From: Pasteurella atlantica
GTDB taxonomy: Bacteria > Pseudomonadota > Gammaproteobacteria > Enterobacterales > Pasteurellaceae
Direction of reading: 5' to 3'
Length of the DNA: 64,000 nt
Assembly: GCF_963693435.1 (NCBI RefSeq)
Contig: NZ_OY856306.1
Coordinates: forward strand, 186,001-250,000
Of this stretch, positions 48,856 to 59,143 are shown one piece after another; positions within the stretch are counted from its first letter, which is position 1, and every line of letters starts with the position of its first letter. The notes below the pieces were generated by a model. That model saw only the letters and a program-made list of their open reading frames with translations. It was not told the origin of the DNA and ran no database searches. The position numbers and the translations under genes are program-made.

Positions 48856-50595
48856 TTATTGTTGGCTAATTAATAAAGCCAGTTCTTTTTTTTCGATCGT
48901 ATTTAGCCCTATTGTACGATCTTTTGCAATTAACTCTTCTATTTGTTTTTCAACTAATTTTTTATAAAAAAAATCAAGGGTCTCTAAAAAAGCGCTTTCT
49001 ACATTTTCAGGTGCTACTAGATGGTTCCAGTTAGCAAGAATTTCAAGGGTTTTAAATGATTTTTTATCACGATAATATTCTAAAATTCCTCCCAAACTTA
49101 TTCCTTGATGCGTTTTACATAATTCTACCAGTTCTTCAAAAAGTTCCAAACCTGCAATATTAAGCTCTTTTAGTGGCTGTAAATTAGGTACAAGCTGCAC
49201 TAAATGAGAGTTTTGTAATAACAATGCAACCAATAATCGCATTGGTGTTTGCTCAACTTTAGACTGAGAATTTTTTTGCGTTGTTGTTTGTTGTGTTTGA
49301 GGTAGCATCGATTCTAATTGTGCTGAATCTAAAATACCGAGTTTCTGCCCTAAAATATTACGTAAATAAACACGAAACATTTCCCCTGGAATTTGTTTGA
49401 GTAAAGGAAGGGTTAATGCCGCTAATTTTGATTTTCCCTCTTTAGTCGAAAGATCTACTTTGGCTAATAATGAACTAAATAAAAAATCACTTAATGATTG
49501 AGCTTTTGTTAAATTTTTCTCAAATCCCTCTTTTCCTTGTTGTCTAACAAATGAATCAGGATCTTCACCATCTGGTAAAAATATAAATTTTAACTGACGA
49601 CCATCTTCTAAATAAGGTAGTGCATTTTCTAAGGCTCGCCAAGCAGCATCTCTTCCTGCACGATCGCCATCATAGCAACAAATTACTTGCTCTGTATGTC
49701 GAAACATCTGTTGAAGTTGTTCTCCTGTAGTTGCTGTGCCCAGTGAGGCAACCACATTATTTACCCCAAACTGAGCAAGGGCAACGACATCCATATAACC
49801 TTCAACCACAATCAAAAACTCAGGTTTGTCATTAAGTTGTAGAGCTTGATATAATCCATAAAGTTCATTTCCCTTATGGTAAATCGCCGACTCTGGAGAA
49901 TTCAAATATTTTGGCTTTTCATCACCTAAAACTCGTCCTCCAAATGCAATTATTCGTCCTCTACGATCTCGAATAGGAAACATTATACGATTACGAAAAC
50001 GATCGTAAACTCTTCCTTGGTCATTTTTAGAGAGCATTCCAGCATCAAGAAGTTTTTCTATTTCATCACGATTTTTACCAAATCGCTGTAATACACTGTC
50101 CATTGAATTGAGAGCAAAACCTAATTCAAAACGTTTAATAATCTCGTTGGAAAGTCCTCTCTCTTTCAAATAAACTAAACTATGAGGATTGGAAGCGGTA
50201 AGATCTTGATAAAATTTTGCAATTTCTTCCATCAATTCATAGAGATTTCTTTTTGTCTTATAACTCGTTGTTGGTGTACTATTTAAAGAAGTATTCTCTC
50301 TTGGTACATCTAAACCGTATAGTTGAGCGAGTTCTTCAATGGCCTCTACAAATTCCAATTTATCATATTCCATAAGAAAAGAAATTACATTGCCACTTAC
50401 TCCACAACCAAAACAATGGTAAAACTGTTTTGCTGGACTAACTGAAAATGATGGAGTCTTCTCGTGATGAAAAGGACAACAGGCTTGATAATTTCGTCCT
50501 GCTTTTTTTAATTTCACACGAGAATCAATTAATTGAACTATATCGGTACGTGCAATGAGATCATCAATAAATGAACGAGGAATAAGACCTTTCAT
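48856..50595 (-). CDS. dnaG: DNA primase
   Basis: Makes RNA primers at the replication fork. The 579-residue protein has the N-terminal zinc finger CPFHHEKTPSFSVS ... CFGC (residues 40-65), the TOPRIM core (VVEGYMDVVAL near 264, CYDGDRAGRDAA near 310) and a C-terminal DnaB-interaction domain. The ATG at 50595 (MKGLIPRSF) is used by the family. Second gene of the rpsU-dnaG-rpoD operon, separated from rpsU by a terminator-like hairpin that may lower its expression. Confidence 0.96.
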   Translation of the reverse strand: MKGLIPRSFIDDLIARTDIVQLIDSRVKLKKAGRNYQACCPFHHEKTPSFSVSPAKQFYHCFGCGVSGNVISFLMEYDKLEFVEAIEELAQLYGLDVPRENTSLNSTPTTSYKTKRNLYELMEEIAKFYQDLTASNPHSLVYLKERGLSNEIIKRFELGFALNSMDSVLQRFGKNRDEIEKLLDAGMLSKNDQGRVYDRFRNRIMFPIRDRRGRIIAFGGRVLGDEKPKYLNSPESAIYHKGNELYGLYQALQLNDKPEFLIVVEGYMDVVALAQFGVNNVVASLGTATTGEQLQQMFRHTEQVICCYDGDRAGRDAAWRALENALPYLEDGRQLKFIFLPDGEDPDSFVRQQGKEGFEKNLTKAQSLSDFLFSSLLAKVDLSTKEGKSKLAALTLPLLKQIPGEMFRVYLRNILGQKLGILDSAQLESMLPQTQQTTTQKNSQSKVEQTPMRLLVALLLQNSHLVQLVPNLQPLKELNIAGLELFEELVELCKTHQGISLGGILEYYRDKKSFKTLEILANWNHLVAPENVESAFLETLDFFYKKLVEKQIEELIAKDRTIGLNTIEKKELALLISQQ

Positions 50596-50635
50596 CAATT
50601 CTTCTTATGTTAAATTAATTAGAAACTAAAAACAC

Positions 50636-50668
50636 CAAAACCGTGATCTTATAAAAGAGTCACGGTTC
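50636..50668 (-). terminator. partial terminator between rpsU and dnaG
   Basis: On the minus strand ACCGTGACTC and ATCACGGTTTT form an about 8-bp stem followed by T. A leaky terminator between rpsU and dnaG is known from E. coli and keeps primase levels low. Confidence 0.65.
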
Positions 50669-50696
50669 TAGAATTTCGCTTGAAAATAAATCTAAA

Positions 50697-50912
50697 CTAG
50701 TACAAACGATTGTTGCGTGCATTCTCACGATTATTACGTTTAGCGTGACGTTTAGCTAAAGATGCTTTTTCACGTTTACGAATACTTGTAGGTTTGTCGT
50801 AGAATTCACGAGCACGAGCTTCTGCTAAAATACCTGCTTTTTCGCAAGAGCGTTTAAAACGACGTAATGCAACGTCAAATGATTCATTTTCACGAACTTT
50901 AATTACTGGCAT
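50697..50912 (-). CDS. rpsU: 30S ribosomal protein S21
   Basis: Small basic ribosomal protein needed for base-pairing of mRNA with 16S rRNA. The 71-residue product begins [22 protein letters not shown] and has the arginine-rich tail of the family ([19 protein letters not shown]). First gene of the rpsU-dnaG-rpoD operon. GAGGTGAT ribosome site. Confidence 0.97.
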   Translation of the reverse strand: MPVIKVRENESFDVALRRFKRSCEKAGILAEARAREFYDKPTSIRKREKASLAKRHAKRNNRENARNNRLY

Positions 50913-50951
50913 AAGCCATCACCTCAGAAAAATAATATGTTTAAAATAAAA

Positions 50952-50973
50952 TGTCGCTTAAATAATGGCGACA
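50952..50973. promoter_or_regulatory. inverted repeat in the rpsU promoter/leader region
   Basis: TGTCGC (50952-50957) and GCGACA (50968-50973) are inverted arms around 10 bases, about 45 bases upstream of the rpsU ATG. A -35-like TTGTCG on the minus strand overlaps it. It may be an operator or a leader hairpin. Confidence 0.35.
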
Positions 50974-51097
50974 ATAGACTAAAAAAGGTAGGTTATTTTA
51001 GCTCAGAGGAAAACAGATGTAAAGAAAGATCTCAACTAATTATTTTAGGGAACGTTTCTCCCAAAGGAAAAATTATATTTTTATTCTTTAAATTTCA

Positions 51098-52192
51098 TTA
51101 TTTTGGTGAAAGAAGCCTAATATTACCATTTTTAACCGTAAATAATTTATCAGTATTATTTTTTTGCCAATCCATATATTGCAGTTGTTCTTTATTGATA
51201 GCAGTAATAAATACTTGTGAGTTGCTTCTTCGTAAACGGTGAGTCAGTAATTCTCTTTTATTTGCATCGAGTTCTGAAGCAAAATCATCAATTAAAAATA
51301 GGCACTGACATTCTTTTTGTTGTATTAAATGCTCTCCTTGAGCTAAACGTAATGCACACATTAATAGTTTTAGCTGCCCTCGAGATAGAACATCTTCAAC
51401 GGGTAATCCATTTGCTCGAAAACGAAAGTCTGCTTTTTGAGGTCCAATCATTGTATAACCAATAGATTTATCTCTCTCAAAACCTTGTGCCAAAATGGTT
51501 GCATAATCTTGGTCTTTATTCCAGCCTTGATAAAATGTTGCTGAAATTTCTAATTCTGGCAAAAAAAACTGGCACGTTTTTTCAATTTCAGGACAAAGTA
51601 TTTCTGCGTATTCTGCTCGCATTTTACTGACAACTAGAGCTAAATTTACGAGCTCTTTATCCCAATGAAGCAACTCTTGATAATAACGAATTTGAGGGAG
51701 AGCAGCATTTCGTTGTTTTAATAAACGTTTGAGGTTTGTCCAATGCGTATAAAAGTGAGTGTGTAAATGAAAAAGTCCCCAATCAAGGTAGGCTCTTCTA
51801 TAACTTGGTCCTCCATTTAATAATGTAAGACCTTCAGGCATAATGACTTGCATTGGTAATAAATGGGCGAGATCGGCCATTTTATTTCCATCTTCACCAT
51901 TTATTTTGAGAATAGTTTGATTTTGACGACTTCTTTGTAATCCCACACTCCAGTGATATTTAGCTTCGTCTATTTTTCCGTGCAAAATAAAATGTTCACT
52001 TTCATAATTAATGATACGGTTTGTTATATTACTTTTAAATGATCGTCCGTGTCCAAGATAAAAAATAGCTTCTAATAAACTTGTTTTACCACTACCGTTC
52101 TCTCCAACCAAAAAGTTAAAGCCGTGGCTTAATTCAAGATCCACGGCATTAAGGTTTCTAAAATTATTAATAATCAGACGGCTTAAAGGCAT
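51098..52192 (-). CDS. recF: DNA gap repair protein RecF
   Basis: SMC-like ATPase that loads RecA at gaps with RecO and RecR. The 364-residue protein has Walker A GENGSGKTSLLEA (residue 31), the signature region DVLSRGQLKLL near 268, and Walker B FLIDDFASELD near 297. Third gene of dnaA-dnaN-recF; 13 bases after dnaN. GyrB, which often follows, is not here. Confidence 0.95.
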   Translation of the reverse strand: MPLSRLIINNFRNLNAVDLELSHGFNFLVGENGSGKTSLLEAIFYLGHGRSFKSNITNRIINYESEHFILHGKIDEAKYHWSVGLQRSRQNQTILKINGEDGNKMADLAHLLPMQVIMPEGLTLLNGGPSYRRAYLDWGLFHLHTHFYTHWTNLKRLLKQRNAALPQIRYYQELLHWDKELVNLALVVSKMRAEYAEILCPEIEKTCQFFLPELEISATFYQGWNKDQDYATILAQGFERDKSIGYTMIGPQKADFRFRANGLPVEDVLSRGQLKLLMCALRLAQGEHLIQQKECQCLFLIDDFASELDANKRELLTHRLRRSNSQVFITAINKEQLQYMDWQKNNTDKLFTVKNGNIRLLSPK

Positions 52193-52204
52193 TATTTACA
52201 ATTA

Positions 52205-53308
52205 TTACAAACGCATTGGCATAATAACGTATTCAGCACTATTGTTATCACAGTTTTCAATGAGACAACTCGATGAAGAATCCACTAAATTAATGCGTAC
52301 TCTTTCGCATTTTAAGGTATTAAGGACATCTAACAAATAGCTAACATTAAAACCCACTTCCATTTCTACATTTTGATAAGCAACATCAATAATTTCTTCT
52401 GCTTCTTCTTGCTCTGGATTATTAGCCGTAATTTTGAGTAAATTATCCGTTAATAATAAGCGAACACCACGAAAACGTTCGTTAGATAAAATAGCGGCAC
52501 GCACCAATGCTCGTTTTAATGTTTCAGTATCTGCTTCTAAAATACGATCTGCATTACGAGGTAAAACTCGACGATAATCAGGGAATCGACCGTCAATTAA
52601 TTTAGACGTAAATACGATTTTATTCATAGAAAAGCGAATGTGATTTGCTCCAATCTCAAGACGCGTCGTTTCATCATTTGGGATAAGTAAACGAGAAAGT
52701 TCAATTACTGCTTTACGAGGAACAATTACCGAGTGAGAAGGAAGTTCTTGAGCTAATGGCATAGTACAAACAGCTAAACGGTGACCATCTGTTGCGATCG
52801 CTCTTAATAAATTTCCTTCAGTCTCGAATTTCATTCCGTTTAAAAAATAACGAGCATCTTGATTTGCCATAGAAAATTGTGTGGCATCAATGAGGCGAGT
52901 TAATGTTGCTTGTTCAATATTAAAATCAACATCAGAACTCCAATCCATTAAACTTGGGTAATCGCTTGCAGGTAAAGTTGCTAAATTAAATTTACTACGA
53001 GAGGCTTGAATAAGCACTCGATCCTCTTCAAATTTAACTGAAATTAGGCTATCTTCGGGTAAACTTTTACAAATATCTAAAAACTTTTTAGCTGGAATAG
53101 TTAATTTTGCCTCAGTCTGTAGATGTTCTTCTAACTCTGCTTGAGTCGTTAATTCAACCTCTAGATCTGTACCAGTTAAAAATAATAGATTACCTTTTAC
53201 TTCCAGTAAAATATTATTAATAATGGGTAATGTTGGGCGACTGTTTAAAACGCTACAAACTTGTTGTAATGGTTTTAATAATTTTTCACGTGTAATAGTA
53301 AATTGCAT
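52205..53308 (-). CDS. dnaN: DNA polymerase III beta sliding clamp
   Basis: Ring-shaped processivity clamp of the replicase. The 367-residue protein begins MQFTITREKLLKPLQQV and ends NSAEYVIMPMRL, the standard clamp C-terminus. The three clamp domains are all present by length. Second gene of dnaA-dnaN-recF, 10 bases after dnaA. Confidence 0.97.
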   Translation of the reverse strand: MQFTITREKLLKPLQQVCSVLNSRPTLPIINNILLEVKGNLLFLTGTDLEVELTTQAELEEHLQTEAKLTIPAKKFLDICKSLPEDSLISVKFEEDRVLIQASRSKFNLATLPASDYPSLMDWSSDVDFNIEQATLTRLIDATQFSMANQDARYFLNGMKFETEGNLLRAIATDGHRLAVCTMPLAQELPSHSVIVPRKAVIELSRLLIPNDETTRLEIGANHIRFSMNKIVFTSKLIDGRFPDYRRVLPRNADRILEADTETLKRALVRAAILSNERFRGVRLLLTDNLLKITANNPEQEEAEEIIDVAYQNVEMEVGFNVSYLLDVLNTLKCERVRINLVDSSSSCLIENCDNNSAEYVIMPMRL

Positions 53309-53317
53309 AACAATTCC

Positions 53318-54658
53318 TTAAGATGATAATTTGCGTGTTAAATTGATATAATCTTCTCTAAGATTACTGTCAGAGTCCATTAACTCATTGATTCTTTTTA
53401 TTGCGTGCATCACAGTGGTATGATCTTTACCACCAAATTCTCGACCAATTTCAGGTAAACTGTGGTTAGTTAATTCTTTTGCCAATGCCATCGCGATTTG
53501 ACGAGGACGAGCAAACATTTGTTTACGACTTTTTGATTTTAAATCTGATATTTTTATATTATAACGCTCTGCAACTGTTTTTTGAATATTTTCGATAGTA
53601 ATTAAATGTTCATAAGATGACATTAAATCTTTAAGGGCTTCACGTACTGCATCAATAGTAATTGGACGTTTTGTAAAATTACGCCACGCAATCACACGAT
53701 TTAATGCCCCCTCTAATTCTCGCACATTTGTGCGAAGCTTTTGAGCTAGGAATAAGGCTACATTTTCTTCTAGTCTTTCACCTCGTTCTTCTGCTTTTTT
53801 CATTAAAATAGCGACACGAGTTTCAAGTTCGGGTGGTTCAATAGCGGCATTAACCCCCCAGCTTAAGCGAGAACGAATACGTTCTTCAATATTTTGAATA
53901 TTTTTAGGGAAAACATCTGAGGCAACCACAATTTGTTTACTACGTTCAAAAAGCGTATTAAAAGTATGGAAAAATTCTTCTTGAGTTGCTACTTTATTGG
54001 CAAAAAATTGAATATCATCAATCATTAATACATCAAGGGAACGATAAAATTGCTTAAATTTCTCAATAGTATGACGATTTTGCAATGCGTTTATCATATT
54101 CTGAAGAAAGCGTTCAGAATGAATATATACAACTTTGGCATCGGGATTATTTTTTAAGATCTCGTTACCAATGGCGTGTAACAAATGAGTTTTCCCTAAT
54201 CCAGTGCTACCATATAGAGAAAATGGATTACAATAACTTTCACCTATATTTTCAACCACAGATTGAGCTATAGATAACGCCAGCTGATTAGATTTCCCTT
54301 GAACAAAATTGTCAAAAGTTAAGCCTTCTAATAATCCAGTTTGGATAGATGATTTAAATACTTCATTTTTATTTGTCGAAACAGATTGCGTTTGAGTTTT
54401 TATTTCTGTTTCTACTGGTTTTTTTCCTTCTCTAATAACGACAGTAAGGTTATCATTTTTTGATAAAAAACGAACTAGTTCTGTAATTTCAGAAAGATAT
54501 TTATTTTGTACCCAGTCAATTATAAATGAATTATGTGCATAAAGTGTAAGCTGATCATTGCTTAACGTTGCTTGTAAAGGACGCAACCACGCATTAAATT
54601 CTTGTGAAGATACTTTAGTTTGCAAATGATCTAAGGTATCACGCCAAAGAGAAGACAC
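53318..54658 (-). CDS. dnaA: chromosomal replication initiator DnaA
   Basis: ATP-dependent initiator that opens oriC. The 446-residue protein has an N-terminal DnaB-contact domain (residues 1-85), a short linker, an AAA+ domain (Walker A GSTGLGKTHLLHA near residue 150, Walker B MIDDIQFF near 213) and the C-terminal DNA-binding domain with the signature GGKDHTTVMHAIKRI near residue 415. Start at 54658. Transcribed away from tusA. I see no cluster of DnaA boxes upstream, so oriC is probably elsewhere. Confidence 0.97.
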   Translation of the reverse strand: MSSLWRDTLDHLQTKVSSQEFNAWLRPLQATLSNDQLTLYAHNSFIIDWVQNKYLSEITELVRFLSKNDNLTVVIREGKKPVETEIKTQTQSVSTNKNEVFKSSIQTGLLEGLTFDNFVQGKSNQLALSIAQSVVENIGESYCNPFSLYGSTGLGKTHLLHAIGNEILKNNPDAKVVYIHSERFLQNMINALQNRHTIEKFKQFYRSLDVLMIDDIQFFANKVATQEEFFHTFNTLFERSKQIVVASDVFPKNIQNIEERIRSRLSWGVNAAIEPPELETRVAILMKKAEERGERLEENVALFLAQKLRTNVRELEGALNRVIAWRNFTKRPITIDAVREALKDLMSSYEHLITIENIQKTVAERYNIKISDLKSKSRKQMFARPRQIAMALAKELTNHSLPEIGREFGGKDHTTVMHAIKRINELMDSDSNLREDYINLTRKLSS

Positions 54659-54825
54659 TAATTACTCCCAAAAAATAAGAAAATTGTTACTAAGAAAGAA
54701 CTAATATCATACCTCAAAATGTAATGAAGATCTTTTTATTTTTTTACAAATTTTTTGATCAATCTCACCGCTTATTTTATGAAAAATTGATACAATGGCG
54801 CTTTATAGATAAGAGAGAATGAAAA

Positions 54826-55071
54826 TTGCAATTTAATCGACCTAAATCTAATCAAACACTAAACACATTAGGACTAAGATGTCCTGAACCAATAATGCTT
54901 GTACGTAAAACTATCAGAAATATGCAAGAGGGGGATATTTTATTAATTACTGCAGATGATCCTGCGACAACTCGTGACATTCCTAGTTTTTGTGAGTTTA
55001 TGAATCATCAATTAGTTGATTTTCAAACAGAAACAATACCGTATCAATACTGGATAAAGAAAGGAATATAA
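54826..55071 (+). CDS. tusA: sulfur relay protein TusA
   Basis: Carries persulfide sulfur from IscS to the Tus relay for 2-thiouridine of tRNA wobble bases. The 81-residue protein has the single conserved cysteine in [11 protein letters not shown] (about residue 19) and the usual [15 protein letters not shown] stretch. The TTG at 54826 is the only sensible start; AAGAGAG lies 9-15 bases before it. Divergent from dnaA, convergent with acpP. Confidence 0.92.
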   Translation: MQFNRPKSNQTLNTLGLRCPEPIMLVRKTIRNMQEGDILLITADDPATTRDIPSFCEFMNHQLVDFQTETIPYQYWIKKGI

Positions 55072-55075
55072 AACG

Positions 55076-55097
55076 AAGGCGGTCAAATGACCGCCTT
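55076..55097. terminator. bidirectional terminator between tusA and acpP
   Basis: AAGGCGGTC (55076-55084) and GACCGCCTT (55089-55097) form a 9-bp stem with a 4-base loop between the two convergent stops; short T tract. Confidence 0.75.
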
Positions 55098-55106
55098 GTT
55101 GTAATC

Positions 55107-55337
55107 TTATTGATTGTTTTGAACGTAATCAATCGCAGATTGAACAGTTGTAATTTTTTCAGCTTCTTCATCTGGAATTTCGATATCAAATTCTTCTTCT
55201 AAAGCCATTACTAACTCAACAGTATCTAAAGAATCTGCACCTAAATCATCAATAAATGATGCTTCTGGTTTTGCGTCTTCTTCTTTAACGCCAAGTTGTT
55301 CTACGATAATATTTTTTACGCGTTCTTCAATACTCAT
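55107..55337 (-). CDS. acpP: acyl carrier protein
   Basis: Small acidic protein carrying growing fatty acid chains on phosphopantetheine. The 76-residue product begins MSIEERVK and has the prosthetic-group site [18 protein letters not shown] with serine 37. I use the ATG at 55337, preceded by AGGAAA; the open frame continues 24 codons upstream but that is leader. No fab genes are adjacent. Confidence 0.96.
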   Translation of the reverse strand: MSIEERVKNIIVEQLGVKEEDAKPEASFIDDLGADSLDTVELVMALEEEFDIEIPDEEAEKITTVQSAIDYVQNNQ

Positions 55338-55381
55338 TTTTTGTTTCCTATTTATGACTTCGCCTAACTGCGAAAATGTAT

Positions 55382-55409
55382 AGTGTAAAGAAAATTTAAC
55401 TGATTTCAA
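55382..55409 (-). promoter_or_regulatory. likely acpP promoter
   Basis: On the minus strand TTGAAA (55409-55404) is followed after 16 bases by TACACT (55387-55382), about 45 bases before the acpP ATG. Plausible sigma-70 elements, not proven. Confidence 0.4.
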
Positions 55410-55704
55410 CTCTTATTTAAGCAATTTTAATAGATGTCAAACCAGCTATGCTTTTCCTCACACCGTTCAATAAAATAATTTTGTTCTACGGTCTGAACGA
55501 AAAAGCAGAATGATTTTACCATTATGTATGATGTTGATCCATAGTTGATTTTTGATTAAGTGGTCATTTTTTAATAAAAAACCATAAAAAATGCAAATAA
55601 GTAAAATAAATGAAGCATATTTGAATAAAAATAATTGACTTATTTTTGAAACTTGTTTTAATTTCTCTGATTTTTAGATCTGTTGTTTTAGGAGAAGAAA
55701 AATT
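55410..55704. other. intergenic region between acpP and maoP
   Basis: About 295 bases of AT-rich DNA without a convincing open frame. It must hold the maoP promoter; a GGAGAA ribosome site is at its right end. I see nothing else in it. Confidence 0.5.
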
Positions 55705-56028
55705 ATGACAAAAAGTTTTAGTGCAACTCGTCGCTTTTTTGATAACAAAAACTATCCAAGAGGATTTTCTCGTCAAGGTGATTATACTATTAATGAAGCA
55801 AAACTATTGGAACAATTTGGACAAGCTTGTCTTGCCTTAGAGCTTGGAGAAAGAGAGCCAGTAACAGAAGACGAAAAGCAATTTGTTGCGATGATTAAAG
55901 CAGAAAGACAAGCAACGACACCATTAGAAAGAGTTTGGGTGAAATATCGTACTAAAATTAGTCAAACAAAACGTTTATACACATTGGCTGATAATTTAGG
56001 AAATGAAACTGACGATTTATCAGAATAA
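55705..56028 (+). CDS. maoP: macrodomain Ori organization protein MaoP (DUF413, YifE)
   Basis: In E. coli MaoP binds a site (maoS) that organises the Ori macrodomain of the chromosome. The 107-residue product has the DUF413 core TRRFFDNKNYPRGFSRQGDYTI (residues 8-29) and REPVTEDEKQFV. The rest is close to YifE. The partner site maoS cannot be recognised here. Confidence 0.88.
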   Translation: MTKSFSATRRFFDNKNYPRGFSRQGDYTINEAKLLEQFGQACLALELGEREPVTEDEKQFVAMIKAERQATTPLERVWVKYRTKISQTKRLYTLADNLGNETDDLSE

Positions 56029-56083
56029 TCAAAGAATTAAAAGGGGAATTTCTTTTTAATTTTCATATCAATATAGAGAAATT

Positions 56084-57175
56084 ATGACACTACAGATTGA
56101 ACAATATCCTCAATTATTTGCAAAAAAAGTGGCAAATCTGACCGCTTTACTTGCTCCTTTTAATCCTCCTTGTATTGAGGCTTTTGAATCTGAAACTCAC
56201 CATTTTCGTTTACGTGCAGAATTTCGCATTTGGCACAATAATGACGATCTTTATCACATAATGTTTGATCAACAAACCAAACAACGCTATCGAGTCGATC
56301 AATTTCCGATTGGTAGTCTGTTAATCAATCAAATGATGACCGCATTATTAGATGAAATTCGCACCAATGACATATTAAGACATCGTTTATTTCAAGTGGA
56401 TTACCTTACATCATTAAGTGGACAAATTGTGGTGTCAATGTTGTATCATAAAAAACTTGACGAAAATTGGACAGTGCAAGCCAAATTACTTAAACAAAAT
56501 TTAATTCAACAAGGTTTTGATGTTCAATTGGTGGGACGTGCCACAAAGCAAAAAATTGTGATTGATCGTGATTATGTCGAAGAAAAATTAACCATTGATA
56601 ATAAAGAATATATTTATCGCCAAGTAGAAAATAGTTTTACTCAGCCTAATGCAAAAATAAATATAAAAATGTTAGAGTGGGCAAGAAGTTGTACCGCAAA
56701 TAGCGAAGGGGATTTATTGGAACTTTATTGTGGAAATGGCAACTTCTCCATTGCACTTGCTAGCCAATTTAGAAAAGTATTAGCAACGGAAATTTCTAAA
56801 TCTTCTGTGGTATCCGCACAATATAATATTGAACAAAATCAAATTGATAATTTACAAATTATCAGAATGTCAGCGGAAGAATTTACGCAAGCGTTGAATG
56901 GAGTGCGTAAATTTAACCGTTTAAAAGGAATTGAGTTATCTGATTATCAATGTAATACAATTTTTGTGGATCCTCCTCGAGCGGGATTAGATCAAGATAC
57001 CTTAAATTTAGTACAAAACTATGAAAGAATTTTGTATATTTCGTGTAATCCGCATACTTTATGTGAGAATTTAGAACAACTTAGCCAAACCCACCGTATT
57101 GAGCGATGTGCGTTATTTGATCAATTCCCTTATACAGACCATATTGAAAGTGGGGTTTGGTTGTTGAAGAAATAA
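56084..57175 (+). CDS. trmA: tRNA (uracil-5-)-methyltransferase
   Basis: Makes the T54 methyluridine of the tRNA T-loop with S-adenosylmethionine. The 363-residue protein has the SAM-binding [16 protein letters not shown] near residue 213, the motif [12 protein letters not shown] (about 297) and the catalytic cysteine in [12 protein letters not shown] near 321, all TrmA-type without the TRAM/iron-sulfur part seen in RlmD. An uptake sequence lies in its 5' part (56117-56148). Confidence 0.94.
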   Translation: MTLQIEQYPQLFAKKVANLTALLAPFNPPCIEAFESETHHFRLRAEFRIWHNNDDLYHIMFDQQTKQRYRVDQFPIGSLLINQMMTALLDEIRTNDILRHRLFQVDYLTSLSGQIVVSMLYHKKLDENWTVQAKLLKQNLIQQGFDVQLVGRATKQKIVIDRDYVEEKLTIDNKEYIYRQVENSFTQPNAKINIKMLEWARSCTANSEGDLLELYCGNGNFSIALASQFRKVLATEISKSSVVSAQYNIEQNQIDNLQIIRMSAEEFTQALNGVRKFNRLKGIELSDYQCNTIFVDPPRAGLDQDTLNLVQNYERILYISCNPHTLCENLEQLSQTHRIERCALFDQFPYTDHIESGVWLLKK

Positions 57176-57286
57176 GCGGTAAGATTTATTTTAGTTTTTG
57201 CAAAAACATTAAATTCACTCGCTTTTTTTACTAGAAAACGTTATATTGCTAACGTTTTTCCGTTTAATTTTAATTAAAATACCATT

Positions 57287-59143
57287 ATGAATTTATTAGA
57301 TCTCCATATCGTAAGCCGTGTTCGTAAGCAAGCCTTAGAACACCCTGAACGTAGTGCATTGCGTTTTAAACAAAATGAAACTTGGCAAGATATTTCTTGG
57401 GGTGAGTTTCAGCAAAAATTAGATCAACTCTCTTTAGCCTTACTGAGCCAAAATATTGGCATTCAGGATAAAGTGGGGATTTTTGCACAAAATATGCCAA
57501 ATTGGACAATTGTTGATATTGCCACCTTGCAATTACGTGCAATTACGGTACCTATTTATGCAACAAATACGCCTAAGCAAGCAGAATATATTATCAATAA
57601 TGCAGATGTAGAAATCTTGTTTGTGGGTGATCAACCTCAACTGGATGCGATTTTAAGTGTTGCGGAAAATTGTACGACATTAACAAAAATTGTGTTAATG
57701 AAAGAGGGATTACAATACCAAGCCAATGATTTAATTATAGAATGGAATGATTTTATTGCATTAGGTGAAAATGCCAATAAACAAGACTTTGAACAACGTA
57801 TTGCAACTAAAAACTTAGACGATCTGTTTACCCTGATTTATACCTCTGGCACCACTGGTGAACCGAAAGGTGTAATGCTGACGCATTCAAATTTGGCTCA
57901 TCAATTTCAAAGTCACGATCTTGCGTTACTTCCTATTGATCATAATGATGTTTCTTTGGCTTTCTTGCCATTCTCTCACGTTTATGAACGTGCTTGGTCG
58001 GCCTATATGCTACATAGAGGAGCCATCATTTGTTATTTAGAAGATACTAATGAAGTACGTTCTGCTTTAGCTGAAACACAGCCAACCTTAATGTGTGCGG
58101 TTCCTCGTTTATATGAAAAAATGTACTCAGCAATTTGGGATAAAGTAGATAAAGCACCAAAATACCGTAAAAAATTATTTAATTGGGCAATCAATATCGG
58201 AGAAAAAAGTTTACAACGTAAGCACCATTCTAAATGGTTAAAAGTACGTTATAAATTAGCCGATAAACTGGTATTATCTAAACTCAGATCGTTACTGGGT
58301 GGGCGAGTTCGTATGTTACCTTGTGGTGGTGCAAAATTAGAACCTTCCATTGCGGAATTTTTTCATTCTATTGGAATTAATATCATTACGGGTTATGGAA
58401 TGACAGAAACGACTGCCACGATTTCTTGTTGGGAACAAAAAGGGTTTAAAAGTAACTCTATCGGTAAAGTAATGCCAAATGTAGAGATCAAAATTGGTGA
58501 GGAAAATGAAATTTTGGTACGAGGTGGTATTGTAATGAAAGGTTATTACAAGAAACCTGAAGAAACAGCAGCAAGTTTTACTGAAGATGGCTTCTTAAAA
58601 ACAGGTGATGCAGGTGAAATTGATGAATACGGCAATTTATACATTACCGATCGCCTTAAAGAACTAATGAAAACTTCAAATGGTAAATATATTGCACCTC
58701 AATATATTGAAGGCAAAATTGGAAAAGATAAATTTATTGAGCAAATAGCCGTAGTTGCTGATGCTAAAAAATATGTATCCGCCTTAGTAGTACCAAGTTT
58801 TGAGGCATTAGAAGATTTAGCTGAACAGCTTAATATTAAATACCAAGATCGTTTAGAACTTATTAAAAACTCTGAAATTATTCAATTTTTTGAAACGCGT
58901 ATTAATGAATTACAAAAAGAGTTAGCCCATTTTGAACAGGTCAAAAAATTCACCTTACTTTCAGAAGAATTTAGTGCCAAAATGGAGGAAATTACGCCAA
59001 CCTTAAAATTACGTCGTAAAGTGATTTTAGAGCGTTATAAACACCATATTGAAGAAATGTATAACGAATATTTTTCTCCTAATAAAAAAGAAGAAGCTAA
59101 AAATAGCGAAGAAAACTTACCAAAAGAGGATGATAAAAAATAG
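57287..59143 (+). CDS. long-chain acyl-CoA synthetase (AMP-dependent synthetase)
   Basis: Activates fatty acids with ATP and CoA. The 618-residue protein has the AMP-binding motif [19 protein letters not shown] (about residue 185), GYGMTETTA near residue 364, the TGD motif [22 protein letters not shown] near 440, and a lysine-rich C-terminal tail. It is longer than E. coli FadD (about 560) and resembles the bacterial FadD15-like or H. influenzae-type enzyme. Its stop codon overlaps the GTG start of rlmB by one base, so the two are cotranscribed and probably coupled. Pathway in the cell is membrane lipid use of exogenous fatty acids, by inference. Confidence 0.88.
   Translation: MNLLDLHIVSRVRKQALEHPERSALRFKQNETWQDISWGEFQQKLDQLSLALLSQNIGIQDKVGIFAQNMPNWTIVDIATLQLRAITVPIYATNTPKQAEYIINNADVEILFVGDQPQLDAILSVAENCTTLTKIVLMKEGLQYQANDLIIEWNDFIALGENANKQDFEQRIATKNLDDLFTLIYTSGTTGEPKGVMLTHSNLAHQFQSHDLALLPIDHNDVSLAFLPFSHVYERAWSAYMLHRGAIICYLEDTNEVRSALAETQPTLMCAVPRLYEKMYSAIWDKVDKAPKYRKKLFNWAINIGEKSLQRKHHSKWLKVRYKLADKLVLSKLRSLLGGRVRMLPCGGAKLEPSIAEFFHSIGINIITGYGMTETTATISCWEQKGFKSNSIGKVMPNVEIKIGEENEILVRGGIVMKGYYKKPEETAASFTEDGFLKTGDAGEIDEYGNLYITDRLKELMKTSNGKYIAPQYIEGKIGKDKFIEQIAVVADAKKYVSALVVPSFEALEDLAEQLNIKYQDRLELIKNSEIIQFFETRINELQKELAHFEQVKKFTLLSEEFSAKMEEITPTLKLRRKVILERYKHHIEEMYNEYFSPNKKEEAKNSEENLPKEDDKK

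Noticed and set aside
50937-51242. plus-strand 101-codon frame next to rpsU
   Set aside because: It overlaps the recF 3' end and has no family features or ribosome site.
54745-54775. CRP or FNR site between dnaA and tusA
   Set aside because: TTTGATCAATCTCACC lacks both half-sites and is part of an uptake-type sequence.
54659-54825. possible oriC beside dnaA
   Set aside because: No DnaA-box cluster or AT-rich repeats are seen; in gamma-proteobacteria oriC is usually near mnmG, not here.
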